A program made the translations under genes and the position numbers. A stretch of DNA of 6,811 nt from Gammaproteobacteria bacterium UBA4475 (GTDB taxonomy: Bacteria; Pseudomonadota; Gammaproteobacteria; Pseudomonadales; Azotimanducaceae): the NCBI GenBank assembly GCA_002389265.1, contig DGOD01000145.1, positions 1 to 6,811 of the forward strand, in the 5' to 3' direction. Positions 6,645-6,811 of this stretch are shown piece by piece. A model generated the notes under the pieces. It had not been told where the DNA came from. It ran no database searches and saw nothing but the letters and a program-made list of their open reading frames with translations. Every line of letters begins with the position of its first letter. Within the stretch, counting starts at the first letter, position 1.

Positions 6645-6675
6645 GTCGAGAGCCCTAATAGTACATGATCTCGAC
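6645..6675. repeat. short inverted repeat upstream of rhlE
   Basis: GTCGAGA (6645-6651) and its exact reverse complement TCTCGAC (6669-6675) flank 17 bp. It lies 56-86 bp upstream of the rhlE start codon. It could be an operator or a leader hairpin, but arms of 7 bp with this spacing can easily arise by chance. Confidence 0.2.
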
Positions 6676-6728
6676 CCGACAGTGGCTGGATAATCCTCGC
6701 GCCCCGGGATAAATCAAGGCGCAATTCA

Positions 6729-6740
6729 TGATACGTATCA
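6729..6740. promoter_or_regulatory. 12-bp perfect palindrome, possible operator
   Basis: TGATACGTATCA is a perfect 12-bp palindrome, the kind of site bound by dimeric helix-turn-helix repressors. It is about 140 bp upstream of the rhlE start, far for direct control, so it may serve a divergent gene beyond the right edge. The rest of the 222-nt gap 6590-6811 holds no gene I can support. Confidence 0.3.
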
Positions 6741-6781
6741 ACCGAGCCAGACCCGCAAGGGAATAGCATTTAACCGAGACT

Positions 6782-6811
6782 CAGCTCGCAGGTGACAGCT
6801 CGCAGGTGACA
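6782..6811. repeat. 14-bp perfect tandem repeat at right edge
   Basis: GCTCGCAGGTGACA occurs at 6784-6797 and again, identically, at 6798-6811, the last base of the window. The CA at 6782-6783 continues the 14-bp phase, so the periodic stretch is 30 bp and may extend outside. The period is not a multiple of three and no gene covers it. Confidence 0.8.

Noticed and set aside
6588..6668. 26-residue + strand frame whose ATG overlaps the rhlE start codon at CCATGG
   Set aside because: There is no ribosome-binding site before it and no recognisable sequence. The back-to-back ATGs follow simply from the palindromic CATG.

Overview
This 6.8 kb window looks like an ordinary bacterial chromosome segment, most likely from a proteobacterium. 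A gammaproteobacterium is my best guess, from the gene set (SelO, RhlE-type helicase, crotonase, CoA ligase, TauD-type oxygenase) and the moderately GC-rich base composition. That assignment is inferred from family-level impressions, not from a search. There are five intact protein genes with dense coding and short gaps. I see no tRNA, rRNA, CRISPR array, insertion sequence, phage gene or plasmid gene. No gap between genes exceeds 300 bases.

Layout, left to right. Bases 1-64 are four 16-bp tandem repeats that run off the left edge. selO (110-1555, +) encodes a SelO/YdiU protein adenylyltransferase. After a 116-nt gap comes a crotonase-fold (enoyl-CoA hydratase/isomerase family) gene (1672-2511, +). 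A near-perfect 35-nt palindrome (2525-2559) fills most of the 57-nt gap to the next gene, which converges on it. The remaining three genes are on the minus strand and are transcribed right to left: an RhlE-type DEAD-box RNA helicase (5225-6589), an acyl-CoA synthetase (3457-4998) and a TauD/TfdA-family Fe(II)/2-oxoglutarate dioxygenase (2569-3417). The last two are only 39 nt apart and very probably form one operon. The 226-nt gap upstream of the CoA ligase holds a 9-9-9 inverted repeat and a pair of 10-bp direct repeats, so it probably contains that operon's control region. The right flank (6590-6811) has a 12-bp palindrome and ends in a perfect 14-bp tandem duplication that runs off the right edge.

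How the genes may work together. The CoA ligase activates a carboxylic acid as its CoA thioester. The dioxygenase could hydroxylate or cleave the substrate before or after activation. The convergent crotonase could act on a resulting acyl- or enoyl-CoA. This would be a small catabolic module for an unidentified organic acid, but the link between the crotonase and the other two rests only on proximity. selO (protein AMPylation, redox stress) and rhlE (RNA metabolism) are housekeeping or stress genes with no evident link to it.

Nothing here amounts to a clearly new system. The points most worth a second look are the crotonase that lacks both canonical hydratase glutamates, the CoA ligase-dioxygenase pair with its possible operators, the large palindrome without a U-tract, and the tandem repeats at both window edges.
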